Under the pieces are notes generated by a model. The model made no database searches. It saw nothing but the letters and a program-made list of their open reading frames with translations, and had not been told where the DNA came from. DNA of 26,859 nucleotides, taken from NCBI GenBank assembly GCA_025998595.1, contig BNWE01000008.1, positions 1 through 26,859 on the forward strand, written 5' to 3'. Each line of letters begins with the position of its first letter. The stretch's first letter is position 1. Origin of the DNA: Alphaproteobacteria bacterium. GTDB taxonomy: Bacteria; Pseudomonadota; Alphaproteobacteria; UBA3830. The position numbers and the translations under genes were made by a program. Positions 8,056-15,711 of the stretch are shown here, piece by piece.

Positions 8056-8370
8056 CTAATCGTGTGGCAAAAGGATCACTAGGTCGTTTTCGTGGGTCAT
8101 GCCAAGTAGATTTCTCGCCTGTTCCTCAAGAAGATCCAGATCCAAGTTGTCGTCACGTATGAGTCTTATTTTGTTTTCCAAAAAGGCATTTTCTTCTTTT
8201 AGGGATAATAACTCGTGTTCGAGCCTATCCATTTCCCGACTGAGCTTTTCATGTGATACAGCGCCTCGCGCTCCACTAACCATGTGAAACAAAAAATATC
8301 CCACAATGCATATCCAAATGGCGTTGGAGGCGACGGACTTTAGGTTTCTATTCAGAGTAGGGGAAAACAT
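8056..8370 (-). CDS. ftsB: Septum formation initiator FtsB/DivIC family
   Basis: A bitopic divisome protein of 104 residues. In the family it joins FtsL and FtsQ at the septum and helps activate the septal synthase FtsWI. One transmembrane helix (about 16-32) is followed by a coiled coil (about 39-72, Leu/Glu heptads), then the family signature DLLEEQARNLLGM near 79-91 and a short tail. Its ATG overlaps the kdsA stop as TGATG, indicating translational coupling in the ferredoxin-secG-kdsA-ftsB operon. A kdsA-ftsB neighbourhood is common in alphaproteobacteria. Length and architecture match the family. Confidence 0.88.
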   Translation of the reverse strand: MFSPTLNRNLKSVASNAIWICIVGYFLFHMVSGARGAVSHEKLSREMDRLEHELLSLKEENAFLENKIRLIRDDNLDLDLLEEQARNLLGMTHENDLVILLPHD

Positions 8371-9221
8371 CAGCAGGACATATCCAAATAACAGAAGCTT
8401 TTCGATAGTTCGTCGAAGCGCTTCATGGAGACCAGAAAATCCTTCATGAGGCGCAGTGGAATCATGTTCGGCCCATCAGAGTATGAATTGGCGGGATCGT
8501 AGTGGGTTTCAGTAAATATACCGGCGACACCAACGGAAAGAGCCGCTCTCGTCAGGAGCTCGATATGATCGCGATTTCCTCCGGTAGCCGTCCCCAATCC
8601 TCCCGGCTCCTGAACCGAATGAGTGGCGTCGAATATTACCGGATAGCCGAAATCTCCCATGATCTTCAGCGATCTCATGTCTGAAATCAGTTTATTATAG
8701 CCGAAGCAGGCGCCTCGCTCACAGAGCATAACGTTTTCATTTCCGAATTGCGTGATTTTCTGGTAGACGTTTTTCATATCCCACGGAGCTAGGAACTGTC
8801 CCTTTTTGATATTTATCGCTTTTCCGGTTTTTGCGGCGGCGATCAGCAGCTCCGTCTGGCGGCACAAAAAAGCCGGAATTTGGAGAACGTCAACGACAGA
8901 TGCAACAATCTCGCACTGATATGGCTCGTGAACGTCGGTAATTACCGGACATTCGTATGTTTTTTTGATCTCATCGAATATTTTCAGCGCATTATCCAGA
9001 TCCACGCCTCTTTTTGCATCGATGCTTGTTCTATTGGCCTTATCAAACGATGCTTTGAATATGTATGGAATCCCCAGATCTGTTGTTATTTTCACCATGT
9101 GATCGGCAATTCTTAGAGCGCAATCGCGATTTTCAAGAGCACAGGGACCGGCGATGAGAACCATCGGACTAGCATTGGAGACGCAAACACTCCCTATTTT
9201 TACGGTTTTTGCTTCGATCAT
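8370..9221 (-). CDS. kdsA: 3-deoxy-8-phosphooctulonate (Kdo-8-P) synthase KdsA
   Basis: Condenses phosphoenolpyruvate with arabinose-5-phosphate to Kdo-8-phosphate, the first committed step of Kdo synthesis for lipid A and the LPS core. The product has 283 residues, the normal length. Visible motifs include IAGPCALE, FKASFDKANRTS, TDVHEP, PAFLCRQT, KKGQFLAPWDM and FGYNKL with DMRSL. The Cys27 in GPC marks the metal-dependent class, as in Aquifex; the E. coli enzyme has Asn there. GGAG lies 9 nt before the ATG, and secG ends 26 nt upstream. Its presence implies an LPS-bearing outer membrane. Confidence 0.97.
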   Translation of the reverse strand: MIEAKTVKIGSVCVSNASPMVLIAGPCALENRDCALRIADHMVKITTDLGIPYIFKASFDKANRTSIDAKRGVDLDNALKIFDEIKKTYECPVITDVHEPYQCEIVASVVDVLQIPAFLCRQTELLIAAAKTGKAINIKKGQFLAPWDMKNVYQKITQFGNENVMLCERGACFGYNKLISDMRSLKIMGDFGYPVIFDATHSVQEPGGLGTATGGNRDHIELLTRAALSVGVAGIFTETHYDPANSYSDGPNMIPLRLMKDFLVSMKRFDELSKSFCYLDMSC

Positions 9222-9247
9222 TTATCAGAACTCCATTCTCTTTAGGC

Positions 9248-9793
9248 TTATCTATTTCGCCTTGCTCCTGCTGGTGATCTTCTATGTGCTCCAGTTGCTG
9301 GTTTACCATTGTTATTTCCACTCGATTGAGCATCCTCAGCAGCGTTTGGATTGTCGTTGGCTGGTTGAGTGTGTGGTGTGCTGTTCGGGTTATCGTTAGC
9401 AGGTTGAGCAGCATCTGCGCCTTCTGAATTACCGGCCGTATTGCTTGAATCGCTCGTTGTCTCCGGCGTCGTATTCCCTGCAGGTTTTGGAGCGGTATCG
9501 TTGGATACGGGAGCATTAGCATCTGCGGCGGCTCTGTCTATCAGTGATCCCTGCGACTGCTGATGTTTGTAAAGCTTTGCCAACACAAGGCAATTTACTA
9601 TAAATATCGTCATCAGGATCGCCGTAGTGCGAGTCAATAGGTTAGCCTGTCCGCGTACAGAAAACATTCCGCTGCCAGCTCCACCTCCCCCACTTGATCC
9701 AAGAGCTCCATCAGAATCGTGTTTCTGGAGCAAAATAAGCCCTATAATTGAAATAGTAAGAACAAAATGAATGGCCAATAAAAAAGATTGCAT
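9248..9793 (-). CDS. secG: Preprotein translocase subunit SecG with long low-complexity tail
   Basis: Small inner-membrane subunit of the SecYEG translocon. Two helices (about 3-22 and 54-74) flank the Gly-rich cytoplasmic loop with LLQKHDSDGALG and GGGGAGSGMFSVRG, which is typical of SecG. The tail from residue 75 to 181 is unusually long, rich in Ala, Asn, Pro and Thr, repeats QPANDNPN twice, and ends in a basic Arg-rich stretch. SecG is normally about 75-120 residues. GGAG lies 11 nt before the ATG. It lies between the ferredoxin gene and kdsA in the same operon. Confidence 0.92.
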   Translation of the reverse strand: MQSFLLAIHFVLTISIIGLILLQKHDSDGALGSSGGGGAGSGMFSVRGQANLLTRTTAILMTIFIVNCLVLAKLYKHQQSQGSLIDRAAADANAPVSNDTAPKPAGNTTPETTSDSSNTAGNSEGADAAQPANDNPNSTPHTQPANDNPNAAEDAQSSGNNNGKPATGAHRRSPAGARRNR

Positions 9794-9825
9794 GATAAAA
9801 GTTACTCCAAAATATAAAGGATAGA

Positions 9826-9993
9826 TCAGTCGAAAACAATCGCTTCAGCGGGACAAGAGGCAGCGCAACAGCCACATCCAAGGCACTTATCCTCATCTAT
9901 AACGATAACGCCGTCTTTTTCTGAAATAGCATCCACAGGGCAAATCCCCATGCAGGAACGACATTTCTTGCATTTCTCGACGATAATTTTCAC
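9826..9993 (-). CDS. 2[4Fe-4S] ferredoxin
   Basis: Small electron carrier of 55 residues. Eight cysteines form two canonical cluster motifs, CxxCxxCxxxCP: Cys 8, 11, 14, 18 and Cys 37, 40, 43, 47. The start is GTG 9993, supported by GGGAG 6 nt upstream. A longer frame from ATG 10014 has no ribosome-binding site and would add residues not needed by the fold. It is the first gene of the operon with secG, kdsA and ftsB. The redox partner is not evident from the neighbourhood. Confidence 0.9.
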   Translation of the reverse strand: MKIIVEKCKKCRSCMGICPVDAISEKDGVIVIDEDKCLGCGCCAASCPAEAIVFD

Positions 9994-10026
9994 GAAAATC
10001 TCCCAATAAACCAAAACGTCGATGGA

Positions 10027-10055
10027 ATCCTACACCTTTATCTCGAAAATTTCAA
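10027..10055 (-). promoter_or_regulatory. Candidate promoter for the ferredoxin-secG-kdsA-ftsB operon
   Basis: On the minus strand TTGAAA (10050-10055), a 17-bp spacer and TAGGAT (10027-10032) lie 33 bp upstream of the ferredoxin GTG. Spacing is ideal and each hexamer is one or two bases from consensus. Confidence 0.42.
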
Positions 10056-10073
10056 TTGTTTTGTTGGAGAGCA

Positions 10074-10260
10074 TCAATTTATGCCGGAGATTTTTTCTGG
10101 ATACGATATCAGATGCTTTTTGTGCTCCAATTTCCGAATGTTAAGCACAATTTCAATAGACCTGTCGCATAACCTTCCTCTGTTGGGCCTTTTTATCGTC
10201 GTTCCGGTACTCGGATCCTCACGTACATCAAGTACGCTGCGGTCTTGCGTTGTAAAAGTT
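10074..10260 (-). pseudogene. Open-frame relic, probably of an interspersed repeat
   Basis: Part of the 877-bp divergent intergenic region 9994-10869, which holds no convincing gene. A minus-strand frame without a plausible start ends at TGA 10074 and encodes REDPSTGTTIKRPNRGR, then SIEIVLNIRKLEHKK. The DNA includes CGTACATCAAGTACG, a short inverted repeat. Another minus frame over the same stretch reads KKAQQRKVMRQVY before a stop. It looks like a decayed repeat or transposon end. Nothing recognisable is seen at 10571-10869 beyond a weak mutS promoter candidate. Confidence 0.25.
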
Positions 10261-10325
10261 CAATACAGATGAGACGGAATATGTCTCCCATAGGTTGAAT
10301 TAATATACTGCATCGGCGTCATCCA

Positions 10326-10558
10326 ACGGTCGTTTCATAAAATTTTAAAGATATGTTTGTTTGATATTTGAGCGATTTCAAGCGTTAGTACCTCACACTG
10401 TTGGTTTGTAGCACATAAGAATGCACCAAAAAGTAGTATAAAAAACGATCAATTGTGGTGTTTTCTACACCGCAACGAGCTTTGAGTCTTATAATATATC
10501 AAGTGAGTTGCCTAAAATATCAACTAAATATTTCTCTAAAATTTTATGAAACGACCGT
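10326..10558. mobile_element. MITE-like element with perfect 22-bp terminal inverted repeats
   Basis: The left terminus (10326-10347, beginning ACGGTCGTTTCATAAA) and right terminus (10537-10558) are exact reverse complements over 22 bp. The 233-bp element has no coding capacity. It is bracketed by near-identical 11-bp direct repeats, GGCGTCATCCA (10315-10325) and GGCGCCATCCA (10560-10570), one base different. These look like a target-site duplication. An internal hairpin lies at 10453-10475. Alternatively the arms close a structured RNA. Confidence 0.6.
10453..10475. repeat. Hairpin inside the MITE-like element
   Basis: TTGTGGTGT and ACACCGCAA form a 9-bp stem (one G-T pair) with the loop TTTCT, near the middle of the 233-bp element. 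Seen directly; function unknown. Confidence 0.5.
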
Positions 10559-10798
10559 GGGCGCCATCCATTTCAAGCTATACAGAACACTTTGACAATA
10601 GATCGTACAAGTTAATTTTGCACAAGGCCTTACTCCCAGAGTCATGTGATGATAACCTTTCTTGGCCATGTTAATCTCTCTTTTGAAATACAAACTAAAT
10701 TCGAGATTAACTTCTTCACGTGACTTCCTTAAAGGCTATTTTTATGCAGCTTGCAAAAAATCCTCACTTTTTAGGCCGTAAAATGATGCACTAGTATC

Positions 10799-10828
10799 TT
10801 CACTCCTGAAGGGACGTCGTGCTATATT
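10799..10828 (+). promoter_or_regulatory. Weak candidate promoter for mutS
   Basis: TTCACT (10799-10804), an 18-bp spacer and TATATT (10823-10828) lie 41 bp before the mutS ATG. The -35 is poor, so this is tentative. Confidence 0.22.
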
Positions 10829-10869
10829 CTGTACGAGATTTCTAATTAACTGTTTTATGGAATTTATCT

Positions 10870-13620
10870 ATGGAAGAAGATAGTTTGTTTTATTGCACAT
10901 CAAAGGATACGACTCCGATGATGACTCAGTATCTTACCACAAAGACTCAGTATCCCGGATGTCTACTGCTGTTTCGCATGGGTGATTTTTACGAAATGTT
11001 TTTCGATGATGCCAAAGTTGCATCTTCTGTGCTGAACATAGCGCTAACAAGTCGCGGGAAGCATCTGGAGAACGATATTCCCATGTGCGGTGTGCCGGTT
11101 GCAGCTCTGGACAACTACATGGAGCGTCTTGTTAAATACGGCTATAAAGTGGCCATCTGCGATCAGATGGAGGATCCCAAAGAAGCGAAGAAACGCGGCG
11201 GCTATAAGGCAATTGTAAAGAGGGAAGTAACTAGAATCGTCACGGCTGGTACTTTGATCGAAGACAATCTGCTCAGTTCCAGGAAAAACAATTTTCTCAT
11301 GGCTATTGTGCCGGACATGAACAAAAAAACCTCGAAGGCCAAGACAATTAGCTTCGCCGCCATCGACATATCGACCGGAGATTTCATCGTAAATACTCTT
11401 TTGGATAACGAATTTAATATGGCGATGGAGGTGTATCAGCCTCGGGAACTGCTGGTTCCGTCTTGCCACGAACGATCTGAATTCTCAAAGTATCTGGCTA
11501 CTATTACGGACGCTGGCATTACGTATTTGCCTGATTCGAAGTTCAATCCTATCGTGGAAAAAGACAGGCTAGAGAAGTATTTTAAGGTAAAAACGCTGGA
11601 CAGCTTCGGCATCAGCATGCCCAACGAACTGGCCGCCTGCGGATCCATACTGGAATATCTGCTGATAACCCAGCGCGATAATTTTTCGAGTATGCCGACT
11701 CCGAAAAAAACGATATTCAGCAATTATCTGGTGCTGGATCCGTCCACCAGCAAGAGTCTGGAGATAACTACCTCAACGCGTGGAGAATACAACTACTGTC
11801 TTCTGGGAGCACTCGACAAGACGTCTACGCCGTTTGGAGCGAGAACGCTGGCCTCTCGGGTTTCCATGCCAATTATTAATCGGGAACAACTCCAGAAACG
11901 ATTGGATTGTGTGGAGTTCTTTCGGAAAAACGAAAAGATAATGAGACTAATCAGGGAACACCTCAGCTGCTGTCCGGATTTCGAACGCGCCATCAATCGC
12001 ATAAGATTCAATAAGTTTTCTCCGCGAGATGTGGGAGACGTCCGGGAATCTCTGCGTGTGCTTGATAGAATCCAACGTGACGTTGGATCCACCAGCGTGA
12101 TGCTGGATCCGCTTTCTGTATCTTCCGAAACGTATGCGAGTACAATCTCAAATGTTGAAACTGTTTCAGTGAGTGATAAAACGCATGTGCTGCAAATACC
12201 ATCAGAGGGGGAATATACATTTGAAGATCTCGCTGATTTTTCCACTTTGTTGAAACTTCTGGAAATAGCTCTCATCGAGAAATTGCCAGCCAATAACAAA
12301 GACGGAGGAATCATCGCCGAGGGCTATTCGGAAAAACTCGATAAGCTAAAGTACACTAAAAATCACAGCGAAGATCTAATCGCCAATCTACAGGCAAGAT
12401 ATGCGTCGGAAACCGGTATTACCACTCTAAAAATAAGAAATAATGCGATTATCGGATGGTATGTGGAAGTTCCACTGTCCCAGAAAAACAAAGTCAGCAG
12501 CATGTTTCTCCACAAGCAGACGTTGGTCAATGGAGTCCGCTACACAACTGAAGAATTGGCGTCACTGCAGACGAAACTAACGGAAGTTTTCGATGAATGG
12601 AGCAATCTGGAGCAGGAGATTTACGCGAAGATCGTTGGCGAAATCGTCAATCACTATGAAAAGATTTCCTACGCCATAAAATTGCTGTCCTACATTGATG
12701 TGTACACAAATTTCGCACACATATCACTCGAAAGAAATTACGTGCGCCCGGAAATAAGCGACGGCGTAATTCTCGAGATCGAAAACGGTCGGCATCCTGT
12801 TTTGGAAATACACACGAAGGATTTTACCGACAACGACTGCGATCTGAGTGAAAATAATCGCATCAGCCTATTGACCGGTCCAAATATGTCCGGAAAAAGT
12901 ACGTATCTTCGCCAAAACGCCCTCATTGTGCTCATGGCGCAGATCGGATGCTATGTGCCGGCCAAAAAAGCCACCATTGGAATTGTCGATCGATTATTCT
13001 CGCGTATTGGAGCCTCCGACGACATCGCTCGAGGTCGTTCTACATTTATGGTGGAAATGATCGAAACCGCCACCATATTGAATCAAGCGACGGAGCGATC
13101 GTTTGTTATCCTGGACGAAGTTGGACGCGGAACTTCCACCTACGACGGACTTTCCATTGCCTGGGCAGTAATAGAGAACCTGTACCACACCAATAAATGC
13201 AGAGTGCTGTTCGCCACCCACTACCGCGAACTTACGGTTTTGCAAAATACACTAGCCAATATCAGATGCAAAACGCTGAAAGTCCAGGAATGGAACGGCG
13301 ACGTCATCTTCTATCACAAAATAATCGATGGCATTGCGGATAAATCCTACGGAATTCATGTTGCTAGCATTGCCGGAGTTCCCAAGAGCGTCGTGAAAAG
13401 AGCGACGGAACTGCTCAAGGACTTCGAGGGACGAATAAAAGAAGATAACGATAAAGCAACCGATCTGGACGCCTATTGCCAGCCATGCGAACAAATGGAG
13501 CTCACATATTCACCAACACCGGATCAAGTCGTAATCAAGCGCCTCCGGGATATCAATCTGGACAATATGACTCCCAAAAATGCGCTCAGTGTGCTGTATG
13601 AATTGAAGGAGATGGAGTAA
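10870..13620 (+). CDS. mutS: DNA mismatch repair protein MutS with in-frame repeat insertion
   Basis: Recognises base mismatches and small loops and starts methyl-independent mismatch repair with MutL. The product has 916 residues, somewhat longer than usual. The mismatch-binding motif is MGDFYEMF with Phe40 and Glu42. The ATPase domain has Walker A GPNMSGKST at 670-678, Walker B with D749/E750 in LDEVGRGTSTYDG, and the ATH(Y)REL motif. The C-terminus ends in the usual helix (MTPKNALSVLYELKEM). Residues of about 401-440 carry an insertion (RDVGSTSVMLDPLSVSSETY...) in the core/lever region, between LRVLDRI and the FEDLADFSTLLKLLE segment; homologues have no such sequence there. A TGGA sits 10 nt before the ATG, a weak ribosome-binding site. 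It stands alone, not in an operon. Confidence 0.97.
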   Translation: MEEDSLFYCTSKDTTPMMTQYLTTKTQYPGCLLLFRMGDFYEMFFDDAKVASSVLNIALTSRGKHLENDIPMCGVPVAALDNYMERLVKYGYKVAICDQMEDPKEAKKRGGYKAIVKREVTRIVTAGTLIEDNLLSSRKNNFLMAIVPDMNKKTSKAKTISFAAIDISTGDFIVNTLLDNEFNMAMEVYQPRELLVPSCHERSEFSKYLATITDAGITYLPDSKFNPIVEKDRLEKYFKVKTLDSFGISMPNELAACGSILEYLLITQRDNFSSMPTPKKTIFSNYLVLDPSTSKSLEITTSTRGEYNYCLLGALDKTSTPFGARTLASRVSMPIINREQLQKRLDCVEFFRKNEKIMRLIREHLSCCPDFERAINRIRFNKFSPRDVGDVRESLRVLDRIQRDVGSTSVMLDPLSVSSETYASTISNVETVSVSDKTHVLQIPSEGEYTFEDLADFSTLLKLLEIALIEKLPANNKDGGIIAEGYSEKLDKLKYTKNHSEDLIANLQARYASETGITTLKIRNNAIIGWYVEVPLSQKNKVSSMFLHKQTLVNGVRYTTEELASLQTKLTEVFDEWSNLEQEIYAKIVGEIVNHYEKISYAIKLLSYIDVYTNFAHISLERNYVRPEISDGVILEIENGRHPVLEIHTKDFTDNDCDLSENNRISLLTGPNMSGKSTYLRQNALIVLMAQIGCYVPAKKATIGIVDRLFSRIGASDDIARGRSTFMVEMIETATILNQATERSFVILDEVGRGTSTYDGLSIAWAVIENLYHTNKCRVLFATHYRELTVLQNTLANIRCKTLKVQEWNGDVIFYHKIIDGIADKSYGIHVASIAGVPKSVVKRATELLKDFEGRIKEDNDKATDLDAYCQPCEQMELTYSPTPDQVVIKRLRDINLDNMTPKNALSVLYELKEME
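12071..12180 (+). repeat. Coding palindromic repeat inside mutS
   Basis: Starts with the perfect palindrome TCCAACGTGACGTTGGA (12071-12087), then CCAGCGTGATGCTGG (12092-12106, one base off). A body follows whose coding strand aligns with the tilS repeats (for example TCCGAAACGTATGCGAG) in the same reading frame. The peptide is SVMLDPLSVSSETYASTISN, close to the tilS SVTLDPFSVSSETYASAIFN. Confidence 0.88.
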
Positions 13621-13627
13621 GCGGTGG

Positions 13628-13665
13628 ACTGCTGCAAACCAAGGAGATAGTAGTTTTGCAGCAGT
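13628..13665 (+). terminator. Hairpin terminator after mutS
   Basis: ACTGCTGCAAA (13628-13638) and TTTGCAGCAGT (13655-13665) form a perfect 11-bp stem with a 16-nt loop, 7 nt after the mutS stop. GCTTTATTAA follows, which is only a weak T-tract. It lies between convergent genes and may serve both. Confidence 0.6.
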
Positions 13666-13671
13666 GCTTTA

Positions 13672-15183
13672 TTAATATAAATTTTCTAGAACATTTGCCG
13701 GCACCAGATAGCCGCTATGCCCTGTCTTGTAAGCAATTCTGGACAAAAAATCAAAAAAAGGTTTCCCGGTAACTGAACGTTCCCGAATCGCTCTATAAAT
13801 AGAGTTATTCATGACGCCACCTGTTTTGATCAGAGCCTCCAATGAATGTAGCAAGTCGCTGCTTTCGCATATTGCTGCGACGCTTACAAACGCGTCATTA
13901 ATGGCGCTACTGTGAAATGCAGCATCAGATGTACGTTTCAATCTCTCTGACAATTCTGAAATGTAGTTATATTTTCCTGTTGTTGCCGCATTTACCACAG
14001 ATTCTCTTAGAACTTCTTTAGTAAAAACAGTGGTGTCAAAAACGGTTTCCAATATTAAATCCTTATACTTGGATGCGGCAGGCAATAGAGCATTCAAGGT
14101 GGGGATATCGGCTATAGAGATGTATTTATGAAGTAAGCTTTTTTTTATACCGCCCAAGACGAGAATTTTTGCATTCCATGCGTCCAGCCATGCACCTAGC
14201 GACTCTTTGGCAAAACAAAACCCATGTCCCCAGACGGTTTTGAAAGTAAAACAATTACATTTATGGCGCGATACATTTTCACAATTACACTCGCAGCCGC
14301 AAATTTGAGCTGCCACATTGTTTGCGCTGTTTTGAGTGGAACAACTGCTGTCTTTTGCTACTTTATCCTTCACCAAGTGCAATATATTTTTAGTCAAACG
14401 ACATACATCCAATGTGTCTTGAGTGTTGGATTCTTCTAAAAAATCATCTAGTCTTGCAAAGAAGTCATCTGGCGTTACTGAACGATCATCTGATGTTACA
14501 GGATAAACATCTGGCGTTGCCAAATGAGCAATTGGCACTGCATTGATTTTAGGGTTTCCAGAAAACATTCTTCCATAACAAGTACCAAATGTGTTCTGAG
14601 TGTGTGAAAAATTTACAGGAGGCATTGGTAAACAAGCATTTGGTTTTGCTGTGCTTTGAAAGTTTCCAGAAAACATTCTTCCATAACAAGTACCAAATGT
14701 GTTCTGAGTGTGTGAAAAATTTACAGGAGGCATTGGTAAACAAGCATTTGGTTTTGCTGTGCTTTGAAAGTTTCCAGGAAACATCATCCCAGAACAAGTA
14801 CACGATGTGTTCTGAGTGTTCGGAAAATTTACAGGAGGCATTGGTAAACAAGCATTTGGTTTTGCTGTGCTTTGAAAGTTTCCAGGAAACATCATCCCAG
14901 AACAAGTACACGATGTGTTCTGAGTGTTCGGAAAATTTACAGGAGGCGTTGGTAAACAAGCATTTGGTTTTGCTGTGCTTTGAAAGTTTCCAGGAAACAT
15001 CATCCCAGGACAAGTACCCGATGTGTTCTGAGTGTTTTGAAGAGTTACAGAAAGCGTTGCTAAATGAGCATTTGGCTTTACTGTGCTTTGAAAGTTTTCA
15101 GGAAACATCATCCCAGAACAAGTATCCAAGAGTGCAGCTGATACCATTATCATTGCACAAGCGCTACAGATTATGTTTTTCAT
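13672..15183 (-). CDS. Secreted protein with five 36-residue tandem repeats and a Cys-rich segment
   Basis: A 503-residue product of unknown function. The start ATG 15183 has GGGAG 6 nt upstream and gives a signal peptide (MKNIICSACAMIMVSAALL). The longer frame to 15246 would cross the promoter. Residues 24-203 are five tandem 36-residue repeats of the type GMMFPGNFQSTAKPNACLP..., with a degenerate sixth. A Cys cluster follows at about 311-330 (CGCECNCENV then KCNCF). The C-terminal 170 residues look all-helical, with segments such as NAATTGKYNYISELSERL that could be diverged ankyrin-like repeats; this is only a suggestion. It has its own strong promoter. The many cysteines in a secreted product suggest disulphides or metal binding. 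Confidence 0.82.
   Translation of the reverse strand: MKNIICSACAMIMVSAALLDTCSGMMFPENFQSTVKPNAHLATLSVTLQNTQNTSGTCPGMMFPGNFQSTAKPNACLPTPPVNFPNTQNTSCTCSGMMFPGNFQSTAKPNACLPMPPVNFPNTQNTSCTCSGMMFPGNFQSTAKPNACLPMPPVNFSHTQNTFGTCYGRMFSGNFQSTAKPNACLPMPPVNFSHTQNTFGTCYGRMFSGNPKINAVPIAHLATPDVYPVTSDDRSVTPDDFFARLDDFLEESNTQDTLDVCRLTKNILHLVKDKVAKDSSCSTQNSANNVAAQICGCECNCENVSRHKCNCFTFKTVWGHGFCFAKESLGAWLDAWNAKILVLGGIKKSLLHKYISIADIPTLNALLPAASKYKDLILETVFDTTVFTKEVLRESVVNAATTGKYNYISELSERLKRTSDAAFHSSAINDAFVSVAAICESSDLLHSLEALIKTGGVMNNSIYRAIRERSVTGKPFFDFLSRIAYKTGHSGYLVPANVLENLY
14575..15114 (-). repeat. Five 108-bp tandem coding repeats
   Basis: Five units of exactly 108 bp (36 codons). The inner ones are almost identical and the first and last are more diverged, as expected for an array that grows and shrinks by slippage or unequal crossover. 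Because the period is a multiple of three, the opposite strand is also open here; that antisense frame is an artefact. Confidence 0.92.
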
Positions 15184-15217
15184 TTTCTTCTCCCATATTA
15201 TATAAAAACACATTATA

Positions 15218-15246
15218 ATTATACAATAAAAAGAATCGGAAGTCAA
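15218..15246 (-). promoter_or_regulatory. Strong sigma70-type promoter for the 36-residue-repeat protein
   Basis: On the minus strand TTGACT (15241-15246), a 17-bp spacer and TATAAT (15218-15223) lie 35 bp upstream of ATG 15183. The -10 is a perfect match and the -35 is one base off. Confidence 0.65.
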
Positions 15247-15280
15247 GAGAATTTTGTGAAAATTTTAAGAATATTGCGTC

Positions 15281-15589
15281 CTAGAAAAATCTACATATCA
15301 TAAGAATGCTCTCTATGAACAAAAAGAGATAGCATATAGCTGTAAACCAGATGGTTTGCAGTAGCATCGTTATAAACACAAATGCTATTCTGCCTTTTTT
15401 TATAATTATGTGCATGACTTTTAGTAACGCATCAATTTGCGCTTCACTCTTGAATGGATGTCTCTGAGTATCACCTTTACTTTTGTTTGAGGCATCTTGG
15501 GCGTTGGAGATAGTGCTCACACACGTTTCGGATGAAGCGCTAAGCGAAGCCAGTTTTAAGCATGGAACTGCAAACACGTAATGCACCAT
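15281..15589 (-). CDS. Small ORF containing a copy of the coding palindromic repeat plus a membrane helix
   Basis: A 102-codon frame. Residues of about 10-35 (SLSASSETCVSTISNAQDAS) are a copy of the peptide found in TilS and MutS. After a hydrophilic stretch, a strongly hydrophobic region (about 68-98) could span the membrane once or twice. No Shine-Dalgarno sequence precedes the start. It may be a real small membrane protein invaded by the repeat, a gene remnant, or a frame created by it. No family is recognised. Confidence 0.35.
   Translation of the reverse strand: MVHYVFAVPCLKLASLSASSETCVSTISNAQDASNKSKGDTQRHPFKSEAQIDALLKVMHIIIKKGRIAFVFITMLLQTIWFTAICYLFLFIESILMICRFF
15486..15553 (-). repeat. 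Third locus of the coding palindromic repeat
   Basis: On the plus strand a 33-nt core at about 15502-15534 (containing GATAGTGCTCACACACG and TTTCGGATGA) aligns with the tilS unit with about seven differences, and is read in the same frame. The terminal palindrome has decayed to CTTCGCTTAGCG, so this copy looks old. Confidence 0.75.
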
Positions 15590-15596
15590 AATTTTT

Positions 15597-15625
15597 TTGA
15601 CTTTTGATGGGATTATTGATAGTAT
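15597..15625 (+). promoter_or_regulatory. Candidate promoter for the MATE exporter gene
   Basis: TTGACT (15597-15602), a 17-bp spacer and TAGTAT (15620-15625) lie 86 bp upstream of the ATG. Spacing is ideal and the match is good. Confidence 0.42.
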
Positions 15626-15711
15626 CCACTTATAAATATGGAATCATACAATTGATGCTTACTTCAATATGCGCGAATATTTCCGAATGAGATGAGAATT
15701 GAGAAAGATAC

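Noticed and set aside
10081..10272. 63-codon plus-strand ORF starting MPEIFSGYD
   Set aside because: No ribosome-binding site and no recognisable domain. The minus-strand frames over the same DNA look more like a decayed repeat.
14589..15218. 209-codon plus-strand frame with 36-residue repeats
   Set aside because: It is the antisense of the 108-bp tandem repeats. A period divisible by three keeps that frame open; the minus strand has the promoter, ribosome-binding site and signal peptide.
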